A DNA stretch of 64,000 nt from Bacillota bacterium (GCA_023459875.1 JAEWRY010000028.1:62001-126000), one strand, 5' to 3'. Positions 1 to 8,121 are shown, numbered from the stretch's first letter. Translations and numbers: made by a program. The notes: a model not told the origin generated them from the sequence alone.

Positions 1-84
1 TGACGAAATGTCAGGTTTTCGACAGTCGTTTTTGCAATAAATGATGAATAAAATAAGAAGGAAAATATTAACAAACTTCTCGTC

Positions 85-100
85 CCCTTGTGGGCAAGGG
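85..100. promoter_or_regulatory. Palindrome upstream of the sigma-54 promoter (possible activator site)
   Basis: A perfect inverted repeat CCCTTG-N4-CAAGGG lies about 45 bases upstream of the -24 element. Sigma-54 promoters need an enhancer-binding protein bound upstream, so this dyad is a candidate site. A second short dyad (TGTC, 8 bases, GACA) sits at 9-24. No activator gene is in the window. The rest of 1-337 holds no credible gene; an ORF at 90-398 overlaps the real gene and has no family features. Confidence 0.3.
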
Positions 101-141
101 TTACAGGGAAAAAGGGAAAAGCCTGTTTAATATGATCGGAT

Positions 142-158
142 TGGCACAAAAATTGCTT
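142..158 (+). promoter_or_regulatory. Sigma-54 (RpoN) -24/-12 promoter
   Basis: TGGCAC (142-147), five bases, then TTGC (153-156) followed by TT. This has the GG at -24 and GC at -12 with the exact spacing of the RpoN consensus (YTGGCACGRNNNTTGCW), with essentially one departure. Transcription would start near 168, leaving a leader of about 170 bases before the CoA-transferase gene. In Clostridia such promoters usually drive substrate-induced catabolic operons through a dedicated activator. Confidence 0.75.
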
Positions 159-337
159 GTAAATAAGGCCAGTGTAGAATGTCGACTGTTTTACATGTGT
201 TTAAGAGCGCCAATTCTGGCCCCCGGTGATCTCTTACGCAAAGATGGGGAACGCAGAAAAGGGATAGCCTTTAACAAGGGAAAACAGTCGGTGTTTTCAC
301 GAAATAGCAGACCAATTTTTAGAAGGAGGGAAATTTG

Positions 338-1327
338 GTGCAAAATAAACTTATCTCCATGCAAGACGCAGTCAAGAAGTTCACCTGGGATGGCATGACC
401 TATGCCCATGGCGGAGCGATTCCTGTCGGTTCCGACTCCATCGCCTTCGGTCGTGAGATGGTTCGTCAGGGCAGAAAGGACCTTAATTGCATTTCCAACT
501 GCAATACTCAGCAGACCAACCTGCTGGCCGCTGTGGGTGCCATCAAGAGGATTGAAATCGGCTTCTCCGGCTTGGAAGTCTATGGTTTCGCCAATGGCCT
601 CAAGCGCGCTGTCGAGTCCGGCAAGACCATCCTGGAGGACTACTCCAACGGTGGTATCCCGCTTCGTCTCCTGGGTGGCGCCATGAACTGGCCCTTCGTC
701 CCCGCCTCCGCCAGCTACGGCAGCGATCAGCAGTGGTGCTGCGCGGACCGTCCTGACGAATATCCCTGCAAGACCAAGATCCCGGAGGTTGTCGATCCCT
801 TCACCGGCAAGACCTTCGGCGTAATGTCCGTCCTTAAGCCCGATGTGGGCGTTATCCATGTGACCATGGCCGACATCTACGGCAATGCCATTATGCTTGG
901 CACCGAGTGGAACCGCTATGAGCTGTCCCGCGCCGCCAAGAAGGTCGTCCTCCAGGCCGACTTCATCGTTGACACCGACTGCATGAAGCAGTATCCCAAC
1001 CTGGTCCGTATCCCCGGCGAGATCGTCGACGCCGTGGTGTATTGGCCCATGGGCGTGTGGCCCGCCTGCTCCGTCGGCGTGTACGACAGCGACGAGCAGC
1101 ACTTCAAGTATATGAACACCTGCCTGAAGACCGACGAGGGCACCAAGGAATACGTCGACAAGTTCGTTATGAGCTATAGTAACCGTAAAGAGTACCTGGC
1201 CATGATTGGCGAGGAGAAGATTAAGCAGCTGTGCACCAACCCCACCACCCACCTCATGGATCCTTACCGCAAGTGGATCAAGAGCGATGCTGAGGTTGAA
1301 AAGCTCGAAGCTGAAGGGAGGCAATAA
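338..1327 (+). CDS. Family I CoA-transferase, alpha subunit (glutaconate CoA-transferase A / IpdA-like)
   Basis: This is the first gene of the putative sigma-54 operon. The 329-residue product matches the size of GctA-type alpha subunits, and the beta subunit follows 2 bases downstream. GTG at 338 is chosen because AGGAGGG ends at 330, 7 bases away; TTG at 335 is an alternative. The protein would form one half of a heteromeric enzyme moving CoA between carboxylic acids. Family I also contains IpdAB, which hydrolyses a ring in steroid catabolism, so transferase activity is not certain. The acid substrate is unknown. 2-Hydroxyglutaryl-CoA dehydratase genes, the usual glutaconate partners, are absent here. 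Confidence 0.82.
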   Translation: MQNKLISMQDAVKKFTWDGMTYAHGGAIPVGSDSIAFGREMVRQGRKDLNCISNCNTQQTNLLAAVGAIKRIEIGFSGLEVYGFANGLKRAVESGKTILEDYSNGGIPLRLLGGAMNWPFVPASASYGSDQQWCCADRPDEYPCKTKIPEVVDPFTGKTFGVMSVLKPDVGVIHVTMADIYGNAIMLGTEWNRYELSRAAKKVVLQADFIVDTDCMKQYPNLVRIPGEIVDAVVYWPMGVWPACSVGVYDSDEQHFKYMNTCLKTDEGTKEYVDKFVMSYSNRKEYLAMIGEEKIKQLCTNPTTHLMDPYRKWIKSDAEVEKLEAEGRQ

Positions 1328-1329
1328 TA

Positions 1330-2124
1330 ATGGCTCTTGATTATACAAAACAGGAATATATGGCCATTGCCACCGGCCGTGAGCTTCGCGACGGCGAGCT
1401 TGCCATCTTCGGCGTCGGCCTTTCCATGCTGGCCGGCTATTGGGCCATTAAGAACCACGCTCCCAACCTTCGCGCCTTCACCGAGGGCGGCGTGTTCGGT
1501 TCCTCCCCCGTGGGCGGCCTGCCCTGGGGCATTGAGGACAACCGCATTTCCGCCAACGCCACCAGCTTCACCAACGGCCTCGACGCCCTTATGTGCTTAG
1601 TGGCTTCCGGCAAGGTTGACTGCGGCATCATCGGCGCCGCTCAGGTCGATAAGTACGGCAACGTCAACACCACCGGTATTTGGAACGAGGATCCCTGGCA
1701 GGTCGGCAAGTACACCCTGCCCAAAGTCCGTCTGAACGGTTCCGGCGGCGCCAATGAAATCGCCGTGGGCTGCAAGCGCTACATTATCATGCCCTCCCAT
1801 GAGAAGAAGCGCTTCGCCGACAAGGTCAGCTACATTTCCACCCCCGGCTATCTGGGCGGCGGAAACGATCGTGACAAGTACAACTTCCCCGGCGGCGGCC
1901 CCTCCGCCATCGTCACCACCCTGGGCATCATGAGGCCCGATCCGATCACCAAGGAGTTCTATCTTGACGCTTATTTCGCTTATTCCAGCGTCGAAGAGAT
2001 CAAGGCCGAGACCGGCTGGGATCTGAAGATCTCCCCCAATGTCGGCATCGTTCCCGAACCCACCGAGAGAGAGCTGCAGATTCTCCGCGAGGTCGATACC
2101 ACCGGATCCCTGCGCAAGAAGTAA
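1330..2124 (+). CDS. Family I CoA-transferase, beta subunit (glutaconate CoA-transferase B / IpdB-like)
   Basis: 264 residues, the usual size for GctB. Residues 51-57 read TEGGVFG; Glu52 falls where the catalytic Glu54 of Acidaminococcus glutaconate CoA-transferase lies, which favours true CoA transfer through a glutamyl-CoA intermediate. That placement is by eye. The Gly-rich SPVGGLPWG stretch follows. Start ATG 1330 has AAGGGAGG about 8 bases upstream, inside the end of the alpha gene, so the two are translationally coupled. The role is probably activation of the growth substrate to its CoA ester, or recycling of CoA at the end of the pathway. Confidence 0.82.
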   Translation: MALDYTKQEYMAIATGRELRDGELAIFGVGLSMLAGYWAIKNHAPNLRAFTEGGVFGSSPVGGLPWGIEDNRISANATSFTNGLDALMCLVASGKVDCGIIGAAQVDKYGNVNTTGIWNEDPWQVGKYTLPKVRLNGSGGANEIAVGCKRYIIMPSHEKKRFADKVSYISTPGYLGGGNDRDKYNFPGGGPSAIVTTLGIMRPDPITKEFYLDAYFAYSSVEEIKAETGWDLKISPNVGIVPEPTERELQILREVDTTGSLRKK

Positions 2125-2155
2125 GAGACATCCCCAAAAACCTGCCTGAAAGGCG

Positions 2156-2201
2156 CCTGGAGAAAGGGGAGGAGCTTTCTTCCCCTTCTCCAGGGCTTTT
2201 T
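2156..2201 (+). terminator. Terminator-like hairpin inside the operon
   Basis: CCTGGAGAA...GGGGA pairs with TCCCCTTCTCCAGG (one bulged A), followed by CTTTTTG. It lies in the 168-base gap between the CoA-transferase and hdr genes. It may be a partial terminator or mRNA processing site making the CoA-transferase message more abundant. Confidence 0.5.
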
Positions 2202-2292
2202 GAGAATGATCCCCCGCATTGCGGCCCTTCCTCCCCGGTGTGCGGGGGCATAGGGCAGTCCTTTATTGAAAAGGTAACAAGGAGAAAAGTCT

Positions 2293-2928
2293 ATGAAAAG
2301 AGAATTGGCCAGCAACTGGTCACATGAATTCCAAGAAGCAGTCGCAGCCTACGGCCTCACGGAAGACATTTTCAAATGCATGCAGTGCGGTAAATGCGCT
2401 GGAATCTGTCCGTGCGCTGCGCTATATCCAGCTTATAACCCCAGAAGGATCATCCGCGAGGTCCTGATGGGCAACGACGATCGGATTCTTCACAGCGAGG
2501 AAATCTGGCGGTGCTTCTGGTGCGCCAACTGCGCGAGCACCTGCCCCAACGAGATTATGTACCCCATGCTGATGATGGTCCTGCGTTTCGTTGCGCTCGA
2601 CCACGGTGCTGGTCAAAAGCATATCGTTCCCCTGTTCCGCTTTACGCGCAGACTCTATGAGAGAGCCGTCAACTTTGAGCCCACCGCCCCCAAACGGCTT
2701 AAAGTGATCAGCGACTGCCGGACGAAGATCGGGCTGGATCCCATGCGTATCGTCAATCCCGGGAGCGTCAAGGAATATCAGAGGCTCTTCGAGGTTGCCG
2801 GCACCAACGAGTGGATGAAACGCATTGAAGAAAAAGCCAGAGTGCCTCTGGATTTTGCCTTCGCCCCCAATGTGATCTTGGTGAATGATATGCCGGATAG
2901 CAACAAAAACACCGGGAGAGGAGCTTAA
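2293..2928 (+). CDS. HdrC-like iron-sulfur protein (first copy)
   Basis: 211 residues with two ferredoxin-type CxxCxxCxxxC motifs: Cys29/32/35/39 and Cys74/77/80/84, each followed by Pro, enough for two [4Fe-4S] clusters. This matches the HdrC/GlpC-type electron carrier. AAGGAG precedes ATG 2293. It is followed 2 bases later by an HdrB-like gene, the usual HdrC-HdrB pairing. It should pass electrons between the flavin subunit and the HdrB-like catalytic subunit, in the cytoplasm or at the membrane face. The substrate is unknown; it is not implied to be a methanogen-type heterodisulfide. Confidence 0.85.
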   Translation: MKRELASNWSHEFQEAVAAYGLTEDIFKCMQCGKCAGICPCAALYPAYNPRRIIREVLMGNDDRILHSEEIWRCFWCANCASTCPNEIMYPMLMMVLRFVALDHGAGQKHIVPLFRFTRRLYERAVNFEPTAPKRLKVISDCRTKIGLDPMRIVNPGSVKEYQRLFEVAGTNEWMKRIEEKARVPLDFAFAPNVILVNDMPDSNKNTGRGA

Positions 2929-2930
2929 CT

Positions 2931-3875
2931 ATGGAAAAAGCACAATGGGAAGTCCTTTCCCTCGTAAATAAGGAACGTGTGGATGCGCTCAATATCCCCA
3001 AAAAGTTCATGCTTTTCACAAGCTGCACCGGCAGCGTGGAATATCCCGGAACCGAGCGGGCTATTAAATTCAACCTGGAAAAGCTGGGCTACGAAGTCTA
3101 CGAGACCCGTGACCAGACCTGCTGCACCGGCTACCTGCTGACCACGGACGCCCTGGACCCCACCCTCGCCGTGCTGGCTACAGGCCGCAACCTGAGCCTG
3201 GCCGAAAAAGAGGGACTGGCTATGGCGGTGTTCTGCAACGGCTGCTTCGGCTACAACAGGGAGCTTAATAACCTCATTCAGGAAGTCCCCGGCATGAGAG
3301 ATACGGTGAACGGAGTCCTGAAGGAGTTCGGCCGCGAGTACAAGGGCAATGTTCAGATCTTCCACGTTCAGGAGCTCTGGTATAAGGAGATCGAAAGAAT
3401 CCGCAGCATGGTTGTGAGACCCCTCACCGGCCTGCGTGTCGCCGCCCACTACGGCTGCCACTATGTGGCGCAGAAGCGCGTGGCGCTGGACGATTACGGC
3501 TATCCCACCTTCCATGAAGAAATCTATTCCGCTCTGGGCGCCACCCCCGTTTCCTATAATGAGAAGCGCGCCTGCTGCGGTTATTCGGTGGCGAAGGCCT
3601 TTACCCACCGCGAAGAGGTCGTTCTTCCCCACCTGGCAAAGAAATTCCAGAGCGCTGTTGACGAAGGCGTCCAGCTGATGACCACTGTTTGCCCCGGCTG
3701 CAACGTGGGCCTGGACCGCGAGCAGCCTGCCCTCCGCGAGATGGGCGTTCCCACATCGATCCCTGTCATGGATATTTCCCAGCTCATTGCGTTTGCTCTG
3801 GGCGCTCCTGTGGAAATCCTGGGCTTCGAGATGAATACCACTCCTGCTATGCCCGTGCTGGAGAAATACCTGTAA
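2931..3875 (+). CDS. HdrB-like protein with two CCG domains (first copy)
   Basis: 314 residues with two cysteine-rich CCG domains (C...CC...CxxC): Cys32, Cys64-65, Cys102/105, then Cys176, Cys215-216, Cys254/257. In HdrB these bind noncubane [4Fe-4S] clusters at which the disulfide or other acceptor is reduced. Both domains appear complete, so a catalytic role is plausible. It is paired with the preceding HdrC-like gene. The physiological acceptor cannot be told from sequence; Hdr-like sets outside methanogens act with diverse thiol or acyl-CoA systems. Confidence 0.85.
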   Translation: MEKAQWEVLSLVNKERVDALNIPKKFMLFTSCTGSVEYPGTERAIKFNLEKLGYEVYETRDQTCCTGYLLTTDALDPTLAVLATGRNLSLAEKEGLAMAVFCNGCFGYNRELNNLIQEVPGMRDTVNGVLKEFGREYKGNVQIFHVQELWYKEIERIRSMVVRPLTGLRVAAHYGCHYVAQKRVALDDYGYPTFHEEIYSALGATPVSYNEKRACCGYSVAKAFTHREEVVLPHLAKKFQSAVDEGVQLMTTVCPGCNVGLDREQPALREMGVPTSIPVMDISQLIAFALGAPVEILGFEMNTTPAMPVLEKYL

Positions 3876-3925
3876 GCGGGAATCTCTGAAAATAGTTAAC
3901 TTACACGAGGGAAAGGAACATAAAT

Positions 3926-4951
3926 ATGGTTAATCAGGACGTTTTGGTAGTTGGCGGCGGACTCGCCGGTATGCAGGCTGCCCTTGATATCGCGGCTTCC
4001 GGCTTTAATGTGGTTATCGCCGAGAAGGAAAAGGAATTGGGAGGCCATGTAAAAGAGTACGGCTCTCTCTTCCCCGACATGAGCGACGGTAAAAAGCTTG
4101 TCGCCCAAAAAGTAGCGCAGGTGAATGCTCATTCTAATATCACCGTGAAGACCGGGACCGAAGTCACCGACGCCGAGCGCATCGCCGGCGGCATCAAGGC
4201 GGCTCTCACCTCCGGCGGCGCCTCCGCAAAGCAGGAGTTCGGCGCGGTCATCTTCGCGGGCGGTTTTACCAACTATGACGGCACCAAGTATGGCGAGTAT
4301 GGCTACGGCCGTTACCCCGGCGTCATTGCCGGCATCGACTTTGAGCAGCACTCCGAAGAAATTCTCAAGAAGCCCATCAAGTCCGCTCTCTTTATTAAGT
4401 GCGTCGGCTCCCGCGACCGCAGCAAGGGCATGCCCTATTGCTCGAAGCTCTGCTGCATGTATACCGCCAAGCAGGCGAAGGAGCTTAAGGAAGCCCATCC
4501 CGACGCCGACGTATACGTCACCTACATGGACATCCGCGCCAACTTCAAAAACGGCGAGGAGTTCGTCCGCAGCGTCCAGGAAGAGGAGCGTATTCGTTAT
4601 ATCCGCGGTCGTGTGGCGAGAGTCTATCCCAACCTTACGAACGGCAGGCTTATGGTCCGCGTAGAGGATACCCTTATGTGCTCTCCTCTGGAGATTGAGA
4701 CCGACCTGGTTGTCCTGGCTACCGCCATTATGCCCATCAAGTCCACCAATGCTCTTGTCCAGAAACTCGGCGGCAAGGTAGACGAGAACGGGTTTGTCAC
4801 GGCTGCTCCCATCGAAGAGAGTTCCAATCCCATGGAAGTCGCCGAAGGCGTCTTCTATGCCGGTACCTGCGCTTTCCCCAGCGATGTGCGCGAAACCCTG
4901 AGCCAGGGCGCCGCCGCCGCCGCCGGTGTTGTGTCTTACCTCAAGAAATGA
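3926..4951 (+). CDS. HdrA-like FAD protein, short form
   Basis: 341 residues. The N-terminal VVGGGLAGMQAAL (8-20) is an FAD-binding Rossmann motif. FIKCVGSRD followed by YCSKLCCMYTAKQA (156-185; Cys159, 172, 176, 177) and the C-terminal AGTCAFPSDVRETLSQG are HdrA signatures. Typical HdrA is about 650 residues; this form lacks the extra ferredoxin domain. The usual FPT-x-CxxC cluster ligand region is replaced by LFPDMSDGKKL (48-58), with no Cys. Electron bifurcation as in full HdrA is therefore doubtful. It sits between two HdrC-HdrB pairs and probably feeds electrons to one or both. GAGGGAAAGGA precedes ATG 3926. Confidence 0.83.
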   Translation: MVNQDVLVVGGGLAGMQAALDIAASGFNVVIAEKEKELGGHVKEYGSLFPDMSDGKKLVAQKVAQVNAHSNITVKTGTEVTDAERIAGGIKAALTSGGASAKQEFGAVIFAGGFTNYDGTKYGEYGYGRYPGVIAGIDFEQHSEEILKKPIKSALFIKCVGSRDRSKGMPYCSKLCCMYTAKQAKELKEAHPDADVYVTYMDIRANFKNGEEFVRSVQEEERIRYIRGRVARVYPNLTNGRLMVRVEDTLMCSPLEIETDLVVLATAIMPIKSTNALVQKLGGKVDENGFVTAAPIEESSNPMEVAEGVFYAGTCAFPSDVRETLSQGAAAAAGVVSYLKK

Positions 4952-4999
4952 CGGGAGACCGAAAATAAGAGATCATTGACTATATAGGGAGGGTCTCCA

Positions 5000-5557
5000 A
5001 TGACGAAGAGACTAGAAGCCAAGTCCGCGCTGCAAAGGAAAGTCGAGAGCATGACCGCCATCAACCTCGACACCTGTATGCAGTGTGGCTGCTGCACCGG
5101 CGGATGCAGCGGCCTGGAGGTTATGGATTTCAGCCCCCGCCAGATGATTCAGCTCATCAAGATGAATGAGTGGGACATCGTACTCAAGAGTAAGACGATC
5201 TGGATGTGCCAATCCTGCCACATTTGCGACGACCGCTGCCCGGCAAAGATCAAGACCTCCGCTTACATGGATGCCTTGAGGGAAATCGCCTATAAGCGCG
5301 GCTCCTGCAGAGAGAACGACCAGACCAAGTTCCACGACGTGTTCCTTGGCCAGGTCAAGCAGTTTGGCCGTGTCAACGAGCCCATCATGATGGCTCAGTA
5401 CATGCTCAAGAAGCCCCGTCTGCCCATCACGGTCAAAACCGGCGCTGTTACCGGGCTGCGCGGCCGCATTCTGCCCGAGCTGCCCCACACCCCCAGCGAA
5501 AAGTATAAGATCGTGATGAAGAACGTGAAAGAAGGGAGCAAGACTCATGGTGTATAA
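5000..5557 (+). CDS. HdrC-like iron-sulfur protein (second copy)
   Basis: 185 residues with two CxxCxxCxxxC motifs: Cys26/29/32/36 (plus an extra Cys31) and Cys70/73/76/80. It is clearly divergent from the first HdrC-like protein rather than a recent duplicate. GGGAGG precedes ATG 5000. The last codons overlap the start of the next HdrB-like gene by 11 bases, showing tight coupling. The predicted role is electron transfer to its own HdrB partner. Confidence 0.85.
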   Translation: MTKRLEAKSALQRKVESMTAINLDTCMQCGCCTGGCSGLEVMDFSPRQMIQLIKMNEWDIVLKSKTIWMCQSCHICDDRCPAKIKTSAYMDALREIAYKRGSCRENDQTKFHDVFLGQVKQFGRVNEPIMMAQYMLKKPRLPITVKTGAVTGLRGRILPELPHTPSEKYKIVMKNVKEGSKTHGV

Positions 5558-6392
5558 AATTGGTTATTACCCCGGGTGTTCCCTTCAGGGTATGCAGAAG
5601 CCTTTTGATACTTCGGTGAAGAAGGTCTGTAAAAAGGTAGGCATTCAGCTGATGGAGCCCGCCGACTGGAACTGCTGCGGAGCTACCTCCGGTCACTCCG
5701 TGGATCACGACCTCACCCTTACCCTGGGCGCCAGGAACCTTAATCTGATTGCGGCGGAAGGCGTGACAGAAGCCACCGCCCCCTGCTCAGCCTGTTATTC
5801 CAACCTGAAGGCGGCCAGCCTCCATCTGCAGGACCCCGCCAAAAAGGCCGTTGCCGAGAAGAATCTGGGAGAAGAGAGCAAGAATCTGAATGTAGTTACC
5901 ATTGTGGAGTTGCTTTCCCGTCCTGAGATCATGGCGAACCTGAAAAGGAACATGACCCGGAAGTTCAGGGACCTGAAGGTTGCCTGCTACTACGGCTGCC
6001 TTATGGTGCGCCCCAGAACCGACACCGGCGCCGAAGACTCCGAAAACCCCATGGGCATGGATAACCTTCTGCGCGCCGTGGGGATCGAAACCCCCGACTG
6101 GTCCAGCAAGACCGAGTGCTGCGGCGCCAGCTCCCTTCTCTGCAATCCCGAGATCTCCAAGATTCGGATCCGCGACGTACTGAACAGCGCGCAGGCCTCC
6201 GGTGCCGACGCCATCGCCGTTGCCTGCCCCCTCTGCCACATGAACCTTGAGATGACCCTCGAGGATCAGGGCAGGAAGATTCCCGTCGTGTACTTCACTC
6301 AGCTTCTGGGGCTTGCCCTCGGCTGCAACGTGAAGGATGTGGAACTTAACAAGATGCTGGTTCAGTACGATTGGGATTCCAAACTGATCTGA
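5547..6392 (+). CDS. HdrB-like protein with two CCG domains (second copy)
   Basis: 281 residues. Cys11, Cys43-44, Cys80/83 form the first CCG domain; Cys147/151, Cys191-192, Cys227/230 the second. Both CC-G pairs and CxxC ends are intact. The start ATG 5547 lies inside the preceding gene behind AAGGGAG. Two non-identical HdrCB pairs around one flavoprotein suggest either two acceptors or a heteromeric complex. No hydrogenase, MvhD, formate dehydrogenase, NADH-binding or Etf gene is adjacent, so the electron source is not visible here. Confidence 0.85.
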   Translation: MVYKIGYYPGCSLQGMQKPFDTSVKKVCKKVGIQLMEPADWNCCGATSGHSVDHDLTLTLGARNLNLIAAEGVTEATAPCSACYSNLKAASLHLQDPAKKAVAEKNLGEESKNLNVVTIVELLSRPEIMANLKRNMTRKFRDLKVACYYGCLMVRPRTDTGAEDSENPMGMDNLLRAVGIETPDWSSKTECCGASSLLCNPEISKIRIRDVLNSAQASGADAIAVACPLCHMNLEMTLEDQGRKIPVVYFTQLLGLALGCNVKDVELNKMLVQYDWDSKLI

Positions 6393-6443
6393 CATTTTGT
6401 GAGTTATTAGCAATTTCAAAATGAGAAAGGAGAACGCTTACTT

Positions 6444-7634
6444 ATGGATCGTACAGGATTAAGAAACAAGTATGCCATCGCTGGTGTAGGTTATACACCG
6501 CAAGGTAAGGTGCCCGGTCGCTCTGCTGCCAGCTTTTATCTCGAGGCGAGCATGAACGCCATCAACGATGCCGGCCTCAAGAAGGAGGACATCGACGGTC
6601 TGATTCTTTACCGTGATTTCCCCATCCTGCAGGGGGACGCCTTCCATCATACCGCTAACGTCGTTACCACCAGCTTGGGTATCCGCCCCAAATTCCTGAG
6701 CCAGGAAGCTTACTGCTATCGTACTTTTATGAATAAGGCCATTGGTGTTCTTGAGAACGGAACCTGCAACTACGTACTGGTTGTCTTCGCTGAGAGCGGC
6801 AAGACCGGCCACCGCACCTGGACCGACGAGATCGATACCTTCGGCGACAAGCCCTTAGACGAGTACGGCGCCTACGGCAACATCTCCGCGTTCACCAACT
6901 ACGCCATTTTCGCCAGCCGTGCCATCCATGATTATGGCACCGGCCCCGACATCTGGGGTGACATCGCGATCGCCCATCGTAAATGGGGCAACCTGAACCC
7001 CATGGCGAACTATTACACCAAGCCTCTGACCAAGGAGAAATATCTGGCCGCTCCGTTCCTCTCCTGGCCCTTCCGCGCTGACGACGCCACCACCTCCACC
7101 GACGGCGGCCGCGCCATCATCATCACCACCGCCGAGCGCGCCAAGTACCTCAAGAACCCGCTGATCACCATCCGCGGCTTCGGCTCCGGCAACGATACCT
7201 CCAAGGGTTGGCAGCTAACCCCGGGCGACCCCGACAGCAGCGCCGCTGTTGCCGGACGCGGAGCCTTTGAGATGGCCGGCCTGTGCCCGAAGGACATCGG
7301 CGCCGCTCAGATTTACGACTGCTACACCTACACCGTCGAAGCGACCCTGGGCGACTACGGCTTCTTCGACAAGAAAAAGTCCCGCGATTTCATGACCATC
7401 GAGAACATCGGACCGGGCGGCGCGTTCCCCGTGAACACCAGCGGCGGCCTGCTTGCCGAAGGTTATTACATGGGTATGACCCCCGTGGCCGAAGCTGTCA
7501 TGCAGATGTCTCAGCGCTGCGGCGAGCGCAACCTGGGCGTTCTCCCCGGCACCAAGCTGCCAGAGTTCATGATCATTTCGGATAACGGCGGTTACTATCA
7601 GAGCAATGAGACCATCATTGTGGAAAGGGGTTAA
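6444..7634 (+). CDS. Thiolase-superfamily protein (SCP-x/acetyl-CoA acetyltransferase type)
   Basis: 396 residues. The nucleophile region reads QEAYCYRTFMNKAI with Cys91 in the position of the thiolase active-site Cys. The C-terminal half has YDCYTYT (291-297) and NTSGGLLAEG (331-340). The usual GHP/GHS after the second Gly-rich motif is GYYMG (340-344), so the classical His is missing. Family members of this type work with a DUF35 partner, as in benzoylsuccinyl-CoA thiolase BbsAB and steroid Ltp2/ChsH2. The DUF35 gene overlaps by one base or follows 5 bases on. The expected reaction is thiolytic or retro-aldol cleavage of an acyl-CoA. Confidence 0.85.
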   Translation: MDRTGLRNKYAIAGVGYTPQGKVPGRSAASFYLEASMNAINDAGLKKEDIDGLILYRDFPILQGDAFHHTANVVTTSLGIRPKFLSQEAYCYRTFMNKAIGVLENGTCNYVLVVFAESGKTGHRTWTDEIDTFGDKPLDEYGAYGNISAFTNYAIFASRAIHDYGTGPDIWGDIAIAHRKWGNLNPMANYYTKPLTKEKYLAAPFLSWPFRADDATTSTDGGRAIIITTAERAKYLKNPLITIRGFGSGNDTSKGWQLTPGDPDSSAAVAGRGAFEMAGLCPKDIGAAQIYDCYTYTVEATLGDYGFFDKKKSRDFMTIENIGPGGAFPVNTSGGLLAEGYYMGMTPVAEAVMQMSQRCGERNLGVLPGTKLPEFMIISDNGGYYQSNETIIVERG

Positions 7635-7639
7635 TGACA

Positions 7640-8071
7640 ATGGCTGAAGTATTAAAAGTGAAGCTGCCTTTTGACCTCAGAACCGGTTATGACAACGAGC
7701 TGTTTTACAAGACCGCTCATGACGAGCGTAAGTTTATGCTTCCGCACTGCAAGACCTGCGGAAAGTATTTCTGGCCCGGCGCGTTCATTTGCCAGCATTG
7801 CGGCAGCACCGACGTGGAGTGGAAAGAAGTTTCCGGACACGGCACCCTTTATTCCTTCGTAGAGGGCCGTTTCCCCTTCCATAAGGCGATCAAGGAGTGC
7901 CTCCCCATCGCCATCTGCTCCGTGAACCTGGACGAGGGTCCCCGTGTGTTCGGCCGCCTGGTTAACTACGGTGAAATCGAGAAGGTCCCCTACGATGTCC
8001 CCGTGCATGTGGTATGGCTTGACGACGACGAAAAGGGCTGCACCATTATGGGCTTCGAGCTGGACAAGTAA
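7640..8071 (+). CDS. DUF35 zinc-ribbon/OB-fold protein, partner of the thiolase
   Basis: About 143 residues. An N-terminal rubredoxin-like ribbon (CxxC near residues 37-40 and CxxC near 51-54) is followed by an OB fold (GTLYSFVEG... GPRVFGRL). DUF35 proteins bind acyl-CoA and are obligate partners of SCP-x-type thiolases and aldolases. ATG 7640 is preferred over ATG 7634, because GGAAAGGGG ends at 7630 and gives better spacing. It is the last gene of the operon; a strong bidirectional terminator follows within 10 bases. Confidence 0.87.
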   Translation: MAEVLKVKLPFDLRTGYDNELFYKTAHDERKFMLPHCKTCGKYFWPGAFICQHCGSTDVEWKEVSGHGTLYSFVEGRFPFHKAIKECLPIAICSVNLDEGPRVFGRLVNYGEIEKVPYDVPVHVVWLDDDEKGCTIMGFELDK

Positions 8072-8081
8072 AATTGCATAA

Positions 8082-8113
8082 AAACTCCCCGCCACATCAG
8101 TGGCGGGGAGTTT
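8082..8113. terminator. Bidirectional intrinsic terminator
   Basis: AAACTCCCCGCCAC, loop ATCA, then GTGGCGGGGAGTTT: a perfect 14-base-pair stem with A-tract and T-tract at its base. It ends the catabolic operon on the plus strand and recR on the minus strand. Confidence 0.85.
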
Positions 8114-8121
8114 CTTATATG

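Noticed and set aside
191..1348. Long minus-strand open frame opposite the CoA-transferase alpha gene
   Set aside because: It is a mirror of the GC-biased plus-strand gene, with Gly/Val/His-rich composition and no family features.
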